Of a DNA stretch of 64,000 nt, positions 35,450 through 45,444 are shown piece by piece. The stretch is from the NCBI GenBank assembly GCA_009103225.1, contig RHPI01002069.1, forward strand, positions 1,018,802-1,082,801, written 5' to 3'. Each line of letters begins with the position of its first letter. Position 1 is the stretch's first letter. The DNA is from Chlorokybus atmophyticus (taxonomy: Eukaryota; Streptophyta; Chlorokybophyceae; Chlorokybales; Chlorokybaceae). The position numbers were made by a program, and so were the translations under genes. The notes below the pieces were generated by a model. That model saw only the letters and a program-made list of their open reading frames with translations. It had not been told where the DNA came from and did not search any database.

Positions 35450-38103
35450 ATGATGGCGGCGCTGTCATGCGGCGGTGTGTCTCACCAGTGGCATGGCGGC
35501 TGCGGTCGGAGAAGGCGCAGCTGTCGTCTTCCTGTGCGCTGCGCCGCCGCCAGGCCGCCGCGACTGCGTGCAGCGGTGGCGGCATGGTGGGACGGGGTGA
35601 AGGCGCTCGAGGAGGCCACAAGGCCGGGAGTGGCTCCTGAGATGGCGCAGCGGATGCAGAAGAAATGGGAGGAGCTGCCTGACCACGTCAAGACTCCTTC
35701 GCAGATGCTAGGCAGGGGTTTTTGTATTACATGCATGTGTCCAATGCAAACGGGTATAGTATGTTCTAAGCTGACTTGTGTAGTAGTCTACGATAATAGG
35801 AAGCACAGATGAGCGGACGCATGCATATGAGAGTGACGTCCCGCCCAGGGCATGATGGGCGGATACTGATTGTCCTTTCTGCTTGCATGCATGCATTGCC
35901 CACGACTCGCTTAGATCATCAATCAGTCACTTACTTACCAACTCACAAGCTTGCATGCATGTTTTGTTGGACACGCACGCTCCACGTATGGTGCACACAT
36001 CCACACTTCCTTTGTTCGCCCACCAAGACAGCCACGTGACACGCGAGCCCAAGCGCATAGCAGTAGTTTTGTACTCCACCACGCTCAGTAGTGCACATCA
36101 CAGTATGTTGCTGCCCTCCCCCCACGCGCAGGCAAGATCACGATGGGGTGCGAAGGCACGCACGGGGTCTTCCCCCGATGCAACTTCGCATGGTGAGTGA
36201 GTGCAGGTGCACGCACATATGAGAGAGAGAGAGAGATACATAACAATACTCATTGTGTAGCCAGCCTTGCTACCACGGTGCGGAGGCGAACCGCGTGCGC
36301 ACGGACGGGGCCCACACCCTCGCGGAGGTGCAGCGACAGATGGACTTCTTTGAGCACGCGCATGGGCCGCACGGACATTGCCAGCTGATTGGAGGAGAGG
36401 TCAGCCAGGGAGGATGATGATGTGGCGTGCTGCAGTGACACGCATGCACATGTACATACACAAACGCCCACAAGCCCACACACACGAGCAAGCGCGCATG
36501 GGCACCCGCACACACGCACGGATGAGCACGCAAGCATGCGCGCACGCGTACTTAGGACACACCCACACCCACACATAGGCCCATACATACGTGCACATAC
36601 GTGCGCCCACAGGCCCACAGGCACGCACATGCGCGCCCGCGCGCACACTCTCTCATGCACACGTGCGTGCCTGCACTCATGCATGCGTGCATGCGCACAC
36701 ACGCACACATGCTGTCAAGGTCTCACTGCTTGAGCCGGAGGACCACGCGCGCGTTCTGGAGTCCATGCGCGAGCGCGGTCGCGTGCCCATGAGCTTCACG
36801 CACGGGGACTTTGACTACGACTACCTACTACGCCTCGCCACCCACCCTGATGGCGAGTCAATCACCAACACTTGGAGCAACTCTCTCTCACACACCAACA
36901 CTTGGAACAACCGCATCAACACTCACTCATGCTTCGCAGGCAGCCCCCGCACAGACTGCCTGCGCTTCGCCATACACTTTGGTAACTCCATACTACACTC
37001 TCTCACTCACAACTTCACTCAATTGACTCCACGCATTCACACTCAGACAAGTACATGCGAGGGCGGCGTGGGTTCCCGCACTCCACGACACTGCGCGAGT
37101 CCGATCTCATGCCTGCGCGAGCGGCCTTCATGGCGGCCTGCGCGCGGCTGCAGCGCGAGACAGGCGTGAGCACGTACGTCGCACACAACATGACCGTGCT
37201 ACCAGGCAACCTCAATGAGGTGCGCTCGCGTGTAGTCGTTGACAAACGTGCGCGTACGTGTGGGTGCGCATGCGCGTACATGTTGGCTGGTTGTGCCAGA
37301 TCTCCGGCGTGATCCGCGACTGCGTGTCCTCCAACCTCAACATCCGCCTCTTCTCCTTCCAGCCCGCCGCCTACCAGGGCGACTCCCGCCGCTGGTCCTC
37401 ACAACACAACAACAACAACTACTCCCTCCTCTCCGCCGAAAACGGTGAGGGCGTGTGGCGTGAGATCGAACGCGGGGCGGGGAGGAGATTACCTTACCAC
37501 ATGATGCAGATGGGGGATGAGAGGTGTAACCGCAGCTGCGCGGGAGTGTATGTTGGGTCCATCTTCGTGCCATTTTTTGATGAGGGGGATGAGGAGGTGA
37601 GAGATGTGGTAATAAAGAGGCTCGGGTCGTTCGTGTCGGGGTCGTTGTGGATTTTGTTCGTGAAAGCCGTGCGGGCGGCGATGGCGAACCCGCGTGATGC
37701 GGCCGTGGCGTTGCGTTGGGTTGGGAGTTTTGTGCAGCGTGCGGGCGGGGTTCACGCTATTTTCAGACATGGCGTGAAGCCGGTGACGTTTGTCATGCAT
37801 CGGTTTATGGATGCGGAGGTGGTTGTGAGAGCGTGGGACGCCCTCGAGAAGGGTGTTGTTCTTGTTGGTGGTGATGAGGATGGGGGTGGTGATGAGAGTG
37901 TAAGGTTGTTGAAGGAGACGCAAGAGAGACTCCAAGCGTGCTCGTACCTCATGGCGCATCCCGGGTCGGGGAGGTGCGTGCCGGCATGTGTTCAACACGC
38001 CGTCTATGATGTGCATGAGAACAGAGCGCTCGCAGAGCTGTTGCCTTTGAGCGGCAGCAGCAGCAGCGCTTCTTTGCAGCAGTTGGTGGACTTCACGCCG
38101 TGA
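35450..38103 (+). CDS. Radical SAM domain protein of bacterial type
   Basis: The start ATG at 35450 gives an Ala/Arg-rich N-terminus (GGCGRRRRSCRLPVRCAA) that looks like an organelle transit peptide, then ALEEATRPGVAPEMAQRMQK. Further exons encode the radical SAM core: MGCEGTHGVFPRCNFAC joined to QPCYHG gives the CX3CX2C motif that holds the 4Fe-4S cluster. QLIGGEVSLLEPEDH contains the SAM-binding GGE. HGDFDYDYLLRLATHP, VAHNMTVLPGNL and IRDCVSSNLNIRLFSFQPAAY follow. The last exon (37302-38103) is long and uninterrupted: GAGRRLPYHMMQMGDERCNR then VYVGSIFVPFFDE. From memory, single-exon proteins with the same block order (CEGTHGVFP, QLIGGE, HGDFDYDYL, HNMTV, QPAA, GD.RCNR) occur in actinobacteria; their substrate is unknown to me. 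Introns and a transit-like N-terminus show it is a resident nuclear gene. Reaction not assigned. Confidence 0.8.
36440..36712. repeat. CACACG/CATGCG low-complexity tract in an intron
   Basis: Repeated CACACGCACG, CATGCGCACG and related units fill the intron at about 36402-36719 of the radical SAM gene. Confidence 0.65.
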
Positions 38104-38692
38104 CACGTGCACTCGCATACTTGAATGCATCAAGAAGTCACTGGAGTGGCGCTGGAGCAATTATTTAAGTTGTGTCACCCATTCAGATACGTGATTTGTA
38201 TAGCTGATTATTGTGGGTTGGGATTGCTGCTTGTAGAGCATTGTGTATTATTGAGGGTTAGAGCCTGCTCACTTAGGAGGGCTTGAGCGATAGGCTCATG
38301 AGGTGTGTATGCAGCAGGTGCGCCATTGGTGAAAACATTGAATAGTTCACGATTGTTTACTCATCAATGGCAAGGTCATCATATTGCCACGGTGTAATTG
38401 AATTACAGACTGGCATGTATAGCAACTGCTGCCTTGGTCCTCCACGAGCCGTGAAGCAATGTGCAGAGTTGAGACTTGCACAGTGGCATAGCTCTTTAGG
38501 TTGGCGTGTATAACTCACAATTGCAACAACTCGTGTGCCAATGGCTTCTGCAGTCCCTCTCATACTCTGTCAATGCCAACACAAGCATTTTTAGCTGTAG
38601 CTGCCACATGTGGCGACTTGGAAAAAACTCTAGTCATCAACATGACAAGAGCGTACGCCACTACTTATGTGCCGTAATAGACATCTTTGTGG
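38104..38692. other. Convergent 3' spacer
   Basis: No ORF of protein character. TTACA at about 38402 may be the TGTAA signal of the minus-strand PAN-like gene. Confidence 0.4.
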
Positions 38693-41052
38693 TCACCACA
38701 CGCTTCTAGGCGCCCACGTCCCGTTGGTGAGCTCGGCCCCTTCGGGTACGATGACGCCGGCGATCCACTGCACTTCTTCTGGAGCGTTGGGGTGTCTCTG
38801 GCGGTACTCATCCGTGAACCGGCCGCGCATGTTCACCTCGGGCTGCCATGGAATCTCTTGAAACTTGAGCCAGCAGTCCCCAAACGTGTGCTGCAAACAG
38901 TCAGAACAACAGCTTGAGTAAGGGAATTGTTCAGGTGTCGTTCGTGTGTGTGTGTGTGTGTACATGCACACTCACGCGTGCATGCACGCATGCACACACA
39001 TGCATGCATGTGCTTGCATGCGTGTGTGTGTGTCCGCGTGCTGATATGTATACTCGTGCACGCACATGCATGCGCATGCCTACCTTGTGAGCGTCTGTTT
39101 CAAAGCACGTCTGTTGCGAGCACCACGCCCACGTGTTGCACGGCAGGTTCTTGAACGGCCCGCGCCCGAGCAGGCCCGGGACGTGACGCCTGCAGGCCTC
39201 GCAGCAAGCGGCTGCGCTCGGCTTCTTGTTCGTCGTACCCCACACCACCGCGATGCCGTCAAGGTCTGCCTTGTCCGACTGCAGGCACTGCCCATCCTGT
39301 GAGCATAAGTGTACAGACTTTGTTGATTGAGGATCTAATCTGGTAGAGACAGACAGAGACAGACATGTGTGCGGGCGTGCGCGCGCGCAGACGCGTATGT
39401 TCGTGCATGTGATTGCACTTATGTGCTTGTGCGTGTGTACCGTTTCAGCCTCTTCTGCAATTGGCGGGGGAGGCAGGCCTTGCGCATGGGCTGCAGCGCG
39501 CGCGATGTCTCTCAACTGTCCTGGCTCTTGTTGGCTTAGCGACCTGCAGTACGTGTTAGGGGAAACACTGGTTAAGCTAAGTTATGCAAAGAGAGCTGTG
39601 CCTGAGACCGTCGACTCTGTTATCACATGTGACAGCGGCTCACGTAGCACAGGAACATGGCAGACAACAAGACCCAATGCAGGCTGATTGCAAATTCAAC
39701 GCTACCACCATAATTACATGCATGCCAATGGTGCGGGCTTCAGTGTCTTCAACAACTGTGCTGCACCAACTGAGCCGACACGCCAGCCATGCCTGTTGAC
39801 AAAGCACTCTACCTGAGCATCTGAAAAGCCCAGGCTCTTGCTGTTGAAGAGCGCTCGAGGCAGTTCACATCCACATGAGCGTAGGCGTCCGTGGACGGTG
39901 AGCCGCACTCTCTTTTCATGTTGTCGTAGTCCCGCGACACTGGACCTGCAGGCAACAGACAACCATCCATGGCGCTCGCTTATATCAGAGAGTGCGCATG
40001 TGTTTGGCAATGATCGCTTGCCTTCCTGCCCTTTCAGCATCTGCTCCAGCCTGGCTATCAGATTGTCCTGCACAGAGTCAGGAAACTGTTGGCTTCTCAC
40101 CTTCTTGATTAACTGCTTCATGCAGGGTCATGCACATGCGGCCGCGCAGACTACCGAAAGCCGAACACACGATGCACATACACACACACACTACCTGCAG
40201 TTTCAAGAGCAATCGCTCCTCATCCCTGGCCACGTCGGCGTCGCTGTACCACGCCCCCGATGTCCACGGCACCGAAGGTCCTCTTGTCATAGCCTCCCTT
40301 CTCTCGGGCAACGCTGCATGCTTCAGCCAGCACTCCTGCATGGCACGAGTCAGAGTGACGATTTGATGTTGTTGTGGACACATAACATGAGATAACTGTG
40401 CTAAGGCTTGTGTTCTTGCCTGATACTTGAAGAAACCGCAGCCAGCAGGGTTGCTGCAGTACACGAACACGTTGCATTCGGGTTTGTTGGGAGGCGGGTT
40501 CACCATCGCATCTTCACACGCCTTTTGGCATTCCTCGGGAGAGTTCTGTGCAACATGAAATCAGCAAAAACAAGAAAAAAACAAGTGGGCCAGTACTGAC
40601 ACGATACATTGTGAAGTTCGACCGGATCAAAACAATCTCTCTTCTCATGCACAACCCCAAACCTTGAGGTGGTTGACTCCCCACTGCACGGCCTCGCCCG
40701 CATAGTCGGCATGCGGCTCGACGTGCCACGACTTGTCCTCGGACGGCGACTGCCTCACTTCCTTGAACGACAATATTGCCTGCATTCGAGGGGGTTGATG
40801 CATGCGGGGCTATTCACTACGCAAAAAAAGCAAGTGCTTCCGTTAACAAGCTTGCAACAAACAGTAACCTACCTCTCTTGTGCCTTGCAGTCGGTCTTTA
40901 CTGCCGATGTCTTCCAGCAAGATTTCCACCTCTGTGCGCGGCTTGCTGCTGCTGCTGCTAGTTGGCGTGTGCTCGAAGAGCGGCGCGCTGCCCAGGTAGG
41001 TCAAGTAGAAGGCGGCGACGAACAGAACGACCAGCAGTAACGGCCGAGTGAC
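38693..41052 (-). CDS. Type II membrane protein with two PAN/Apple-like Cys repeats (5' end missing)
   Basis: The most upstream exon found (bottom strand from 41052) encodes an N-terminal hydrophobic anchor, PLLLVVLFVAAFYLTYLG, then a Ser-rich stem and EVEILLEDIGSKDRLQG. The next exons carry EECQKACEDAM..CNVFVYCSNPAGC..ECWLKHAALPERRE, then SRDYDNMKREC. A second, related unit follows: AACCEACRRH..CNTWAWCSQQTC..GDCWLKFQ. The protein ends VPEGAELTNGTWAPRSVW with the stop at 38693-38695. The pattern C..C..CN.[FW].[YW]C...C..CWLK, twice, is that of PAN/Apple-like disulfide domains, which bind protein or carbohydrate outside the membrane. A Golgi or plasma-membrane surface protein is likely. The first exon and ATG were not found; they may lie in or beyond the 41280-41351 gap. 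Intron repeats of GT and CATGCA occur at 38940-39080. Confidence 0.72.
38938..39078. repeat. (GT)n and CATGCA palindromic tract in an intron
   Basis: GTGTGTGTGTG runs flank a CATGCACGCATGCACACACA-type stretch. Intronic to the PAN-like gene. Confidence 0.65.
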
Positions 41053-41097
41053 CTGCTCTCCCCAAAGACAAGACAGTCAGTGTGGGTGCAGGTGCGG

Positions 41098-41279
41098 GTG
41101 GGGATGGGGGTGGGGGGGCGCATGTGCGTCTGGAGATGCCTGTATAGATGTGCATGCGTGTCTGTGGGGGCGCGTGTGTGTCCGGGTAGGGGTGGGGGTG
41201 GGCGTGCCCCCACAGACACGCATGCACATCTATACAGGCATCTCCAGACGCACATGCGCCCCCCCACCCCCATCCCCAC
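41098..41279. repeat. Long perfect inverted repeat (hairpin) next to the assembly gap
   Basis: The left arm, about 41098-41171, contains GGGGATGGGGGTGGGGGGGC, then CATGTGCGTCTGG, then TGTATAGATGTGCATGCGTG. It recurs as an exact reverse complement at about 41206-41279, around a 34-nt G-rich spacer. The right arm stops at the first N. Confidence 0.85.
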
Positions 41280-41351
41280 NNNNNNNNNNNNNNNNNNNNN
41301 NNNNNNNNNNNNNNNNNNNNNNNNNNNNNNNNNNNNNNNNNNNNNNNNNNN
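41280..41351. other. Assembly gap (72 N)
   Basis: 72 undetermined bases directly abutting a perfect hairpin arm. Confidence 0.99.
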
Positions 41352-42300
41352 GGGGAGTATACGACATTGTGTATGCTGCCGACGGCTATTGGGTGAGCTG
41401 CAAACTCACAAGCTAGACGACTGGTTCAAATTCAAGTGCGAGGACGTCAAGTCAATCAACCCAAAGCAAACTACAACCAGCGACAAACCAGATGCGTGTA
41501 AACATACCTGTCGTCCACGCTTTGCAGCCATGCACGCAGCCCCCCGTACCAGTAGGCTTTACACGTCAAAGGACCGCGGCATTGTTTGCAAACAGAAGAG
41601 ACTGAGAATAGAAGTGGTGCGCGAGGCGGCTTTCGGCACCTGCTAATCAATCGCACCCCAAACTCTATTCCAGCCAGCTACCTGCAGATGCTAGCATGCT
41701 GGAAGCATCAGTGCTCAACGACGTCGGCAAAAGTGCTTCCACGCGCTACTATCTGATCGGCTTCAACTGCCAGTGTTGGTGAACTACGAGCTGTAGTTGA
41801 CCACCAGCTGCACCAGCAGCTTGTGGTCTCAGATGGTAGCTCCACCAATCAAGCTCTCACGTAATCTCTATCTCATTCCTTACTCCATACGAGACAATCC
41901 CCACTGGCCGTACCCGCCTTCTCCTCCACCGCCGTCGCCGCCTCCTCCGCCTCTTTCGAAAAACAAGTGTGGCGCAGGCATGTTGGACTTTAATGTGGTT
42001 GCAAGGTACGCCTTAACCAAGCAGCGGATGCTTTGCGTTGTCCTGTTTGTTAGCGTTAAGCAACTTGTTGTAACCTGCCAGCACCTTAACCAAAAGGCAA
42101 AAAGCGTGCTGACGTGTGAAGATGAATATTGCGGGGGAGATTAGGCCAGAGCTGCCTGCAGGGCGGCGTGAGGCAGCGGCGGCGGCGGTGGCGTAGGTGG
42201 ACGTAGAGGTGCTTGTGCAGGTGCTAGTGGAGGTGGACGTGGAGGTGGAGGTGCAGGTGGAGGGTGTTGCTGCGTGTGAGCTGAAGAGGAGAGGAAGGGG
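41352..42300. other. Region after the gap; weak minus-strand exon signals and a GGTGGA minisatellite
   Basis: On the minus strand, a stretch reading YWYGGLRAWLQSVDD ends at a GTATGT donor (about 41510), and a further short open piece lies at 41352-41392. These could be 5' exons of the PAN-like gene or of another gene lost in the gap. A GGTGGA/GGTGCA minisatellite at 42170-42270 precedes the KELP start and is probably its 5' UTR. Confidence 0.3.
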
Positions 42301-45300
42301 ATGGAGGAGGATGAGGCGGCGAGGGTGAAGGACAAGCTGGTGGAGCTGCTGGATGCCGGCCCGGACATGCAGGAGCTCACGGAGAAGAAGCTGCGACACC
42401 AGATTGAGGAAGCGCTTGGTGGGTACTCCTCAGCAGCATCGTCATTGTTGACATCACCAGTTTACCTTAGTGCATGCAGGCTCTTACCTGCTGTCTCACC
42501 TTCAACTGCACGCCAGCCGTTGCTTTATTCTTTAAAACCTGCATGCAGCTGCTGCAATGCCATGCTGCTTCACTGATTTGACTTCTGTAGTGCGGGATGA
42601 TGCCATTGCTAGTGCGGCGTCGCACACATTGAAAGCTAAAAACTACTCAGCATGCTGTGTCCGTTCCACTGCTGTGAGGTTCTGCTTTATGCTCAGCATT
42701 GATTGAGCGTTGTAGAGCGGTTGTGTCTTCTTGCTCGAGCAACAAGACACTATCATGCTTCGAAATCAGTCAATCACTGAGGGATGGTTGGCCACATTGC
42801 ACCTCGCATGGGTGGGGTGGCACTCTTGCAGCAGACCTCTGTCGCTGCTTTGGCGTGCCTTGCGCTGCCATGGTTGCTACTAACAAAGTAATAATGACCG
42901 AGACTGTGCCTCTGTTGAGAGCAGGAGTGGACATGGAAAACCCAGACATGAAGAAGCTAGTGAAGTAAGCATGCACCTGTCACGGCTGGTTGTTATCTTG
43001 CAAACTGCATGCTTAGCATCGCTCTGCTGGCTGTGCTTGTCACAGCACCGCATGCAAGCAGATTTAGCTCTTCTCTGCCTACAGTTATTTTGTTGTTGTT
43101 GTGCAGAAAGGAACTTCAACAGTGGCTGGAGAACCAGGACAATGAGGACGGCGGTGACAGCGGTGATAACGAAGATGATAACGATAAAGAGGAGAACAAA
43201 CATTCACAGCACAAAAATGTCGACAGTAAGGAGGGCAAAAAGCAACCAAAGCAGCAGCAGGACGGCAGCGAGCCAGCTGAGTCCCAAAGCACAGAGAAGA
43301 GCGACCCGCATGCAACAAACAGGTTCCCGCCTTCGTGCAGTAAGCGGCAAGCAGGTGATGCAATGCAAGACCCCAACGAGCCCCCGGTCCTGCTGTACGC
43401 GGGCCAACATTTAGAAAAGGAGAAAGAGAAGTGGAAGAAGGATGCTGAGGAGGGGGATAGCGAGCAGGATGATGGAGGGTGTAAAGGCGAGGACAGAGTG
43501 AAGAAAGCCAAGGAGCAGCCCAAAGACGACTGCCAACGCAAGATGAAGCCGCAGCGTCTGGAAGAAAAGAGCGGGAAGGACGACTCGGTGCCTTTGTTCG
43601 CCGGCCAACACATGGAGAACAATGATGATGAAGATGATGATGGTGATGAGGGTGAGGGTAACAACAAGAAGGGGCACAAGCGCAAGGCTCACCATGACAA
43701 GGAGCAAGCTGAGGATGACATGCGAGAGCACGATGGTGAGGTGCAAGAGGACAACATGAAGAAGTCGCAGAAGAAGGAAGCGAAGGCGAAGGAGGGCGAA
43801 GCGGACACACGAGAGGCTCACAAGGAGCTGCAGCACGAAAAGGACGAGGCTGATGACAAGAAGGACAAGCAGCAGACATTGCGGCATATGAAAGAAGATG
43901 AACTTAACGAGGATGATGATATGCATGAGGACAAGAAGAACAGGAGTAAAAAGCGACATCATGGGGAGGAGGAGGTGGGTGATGATGCTGACAAGAAGAA
44001 AAGGCAGAAGCACAAGGAGAAGGAGGACGAGAACGAGGACGAAGAGGAGGAGGAGGAGGAGGATGAAGACATTGAGGAAGAGCCCATGGATGATGCAGGC
44101 GAGATGGTGCAGGCTCCAGCCGGGGAGCTACAAGCGGGGCGGATGGTCAAGCCGCAGCAGAATGAGGACGCTGCCATGGAGGCCAATGCCGAGGCCATCC
44201 GGCACAAGCGCATCGAGCAGGAGGAAGAAGCCAAGCTGCAAAAAACGCGAGGCGCCAACGGGCAAGACGAAATCATTGTGTGCGAGGTGTGTTGGACAGA
44301 TTACAGACCAATGATCAACTTGCACGCAACTTGCATAGCAATCAGGTTATACTGTCAGTGCGTGCATGTGCTGCATGCGTGCTTCAAGTTGGGCAGTGTT
44401 AGTTGCCTCCGAATAAGCCTTGCGATTCAAGGTGTTCAAAGCAAGCCAAATGGAATCTGTATCAACTGGCTTATCTTTGCAACTACGCATGCAGATGGGC
44501 AAGCGGCGAGCGACGGTTTCCCCATACAAGGGTACACTCCTGCTGTCGCTTCGGGAGTACTATGAACGAGACGGCAAGATGTGTCCCGGGAAAAAAGGTG
44601 CTCAAAGTCAAAATTTAATGCATGGGATAAATTCTAATCGTGTCCTTACTAACTAGCATTGAGGATGTTTACTTTTGATACGATAAGGCTGTCACACCAA
44701 ACTGATGTGCTTGTTCAATCTGTCTTGATGCTATGCATGGTTTGCTTCTGGGCGGCTAAGTGAGTGCTGGTTGTGCAGGCATCAGTCTGAAGAAGGATGA
44801 GTGGAAGATACTACAAAAGCATATTGACGACGTCAACTCTGCATTTCAGTCGTATATGTATGTAATCTGACAACTCTCTTTATATCTGTTGAGCTGCTTG
44901 TACGAAGTTGGTTCTTCGCGCCGCACGTGTCCGGCGCACAACTACTCCTGTCTTTGGCTATTACTCAAATCAGTTGTTTGATCTTTAAGCAGTACGGGTG
45001 ATGACGCTGTGGCGCGTAATCTGAAAAAGATAGAGGGGGACGATGGCCGAATGGAGTATCTGATATGCGAGGTAAGCCACGCGCATGAAAGTCGTGGCGG
45101 TGAGGTTTATTTCGGCTTGCTTGCTCGTGAACTGATAGCTGATCTATTTGACACACATGCAAGATGGGCAAGAGGAGAGTCACTGTGTACAGATGGCAGA
45201 AGATCCCAATGGTCAACATCCGGGAATACTATGAAAAGAACGGCAAGCTGCTGCCGGGTCCGAAAGGTATGTTTTGAGTCTTTGCCAATTGCAGTGGAGT

Positions 45301-45444
45301 AGTACTTTATGCAGCCACTCATGACTTTCGTCAACTCAGTTATACGCATTGCCAACAGGGATTGTGTTGACGCACGAGCAGTGGCACACTCTTTCTGAGC
45401 GTCATGAGCGCGTGGATAAGGCGATGACCATGTTTGAAAAATGA
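42301..45444 (+). CDS. KELP: KELP-type transcriptional coactivator: DEK_C plus two PC4 domains
   Basis: Eight exons (42301-42418, 42925-42964, 43107-44286, 44495-44597, 44779-44857, 44993-45071, 45164-45266, 45359-45444) join to an intact 595-residue frame. Residues 1-60 form a DEK_C domain (LDAGPDMQELTEKKLRHQIE, then VDMENPDMKKLVKKELQQWL). A 370-residue Lys/Glu/Asp-rich linker follows, almost all in one large exon. Then come two PC4 (p15/Sub1) single-strand DNA-binding modules: MGKRRATVSPYKGTLLLSL..REYYERDGKMCPGKKGISL and, after a spacer GDDGRMEYLICE, MGKRRVTVYRWQKIPMVNI..REYYEKNGKLLPGPKGIVL. Arabidopsis KELP has one DEK_C and one PC4 domain; here PC4 is duplicated, with matching exon borders. 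Expected role: nuclear, RNA polymerase II coactivation or ssDNA binding. Confidence 0.9.

Noticed and set aside
36853-36939. Possible GC-AG intron in the radical SAM gene (GATG then GCGAGT)
   Set aside because: A canonical alternative keeps the frame: donor GTCAAT four bases later with the acceptor at GGCAG four bases later.
43085-43879. 264-aa minus-strand ORF
   Set aside because: It is a shadow of the Lys/Glu-rich KELP exon; its Cys/Pro/His composition is that of low-complexity antisense reading.
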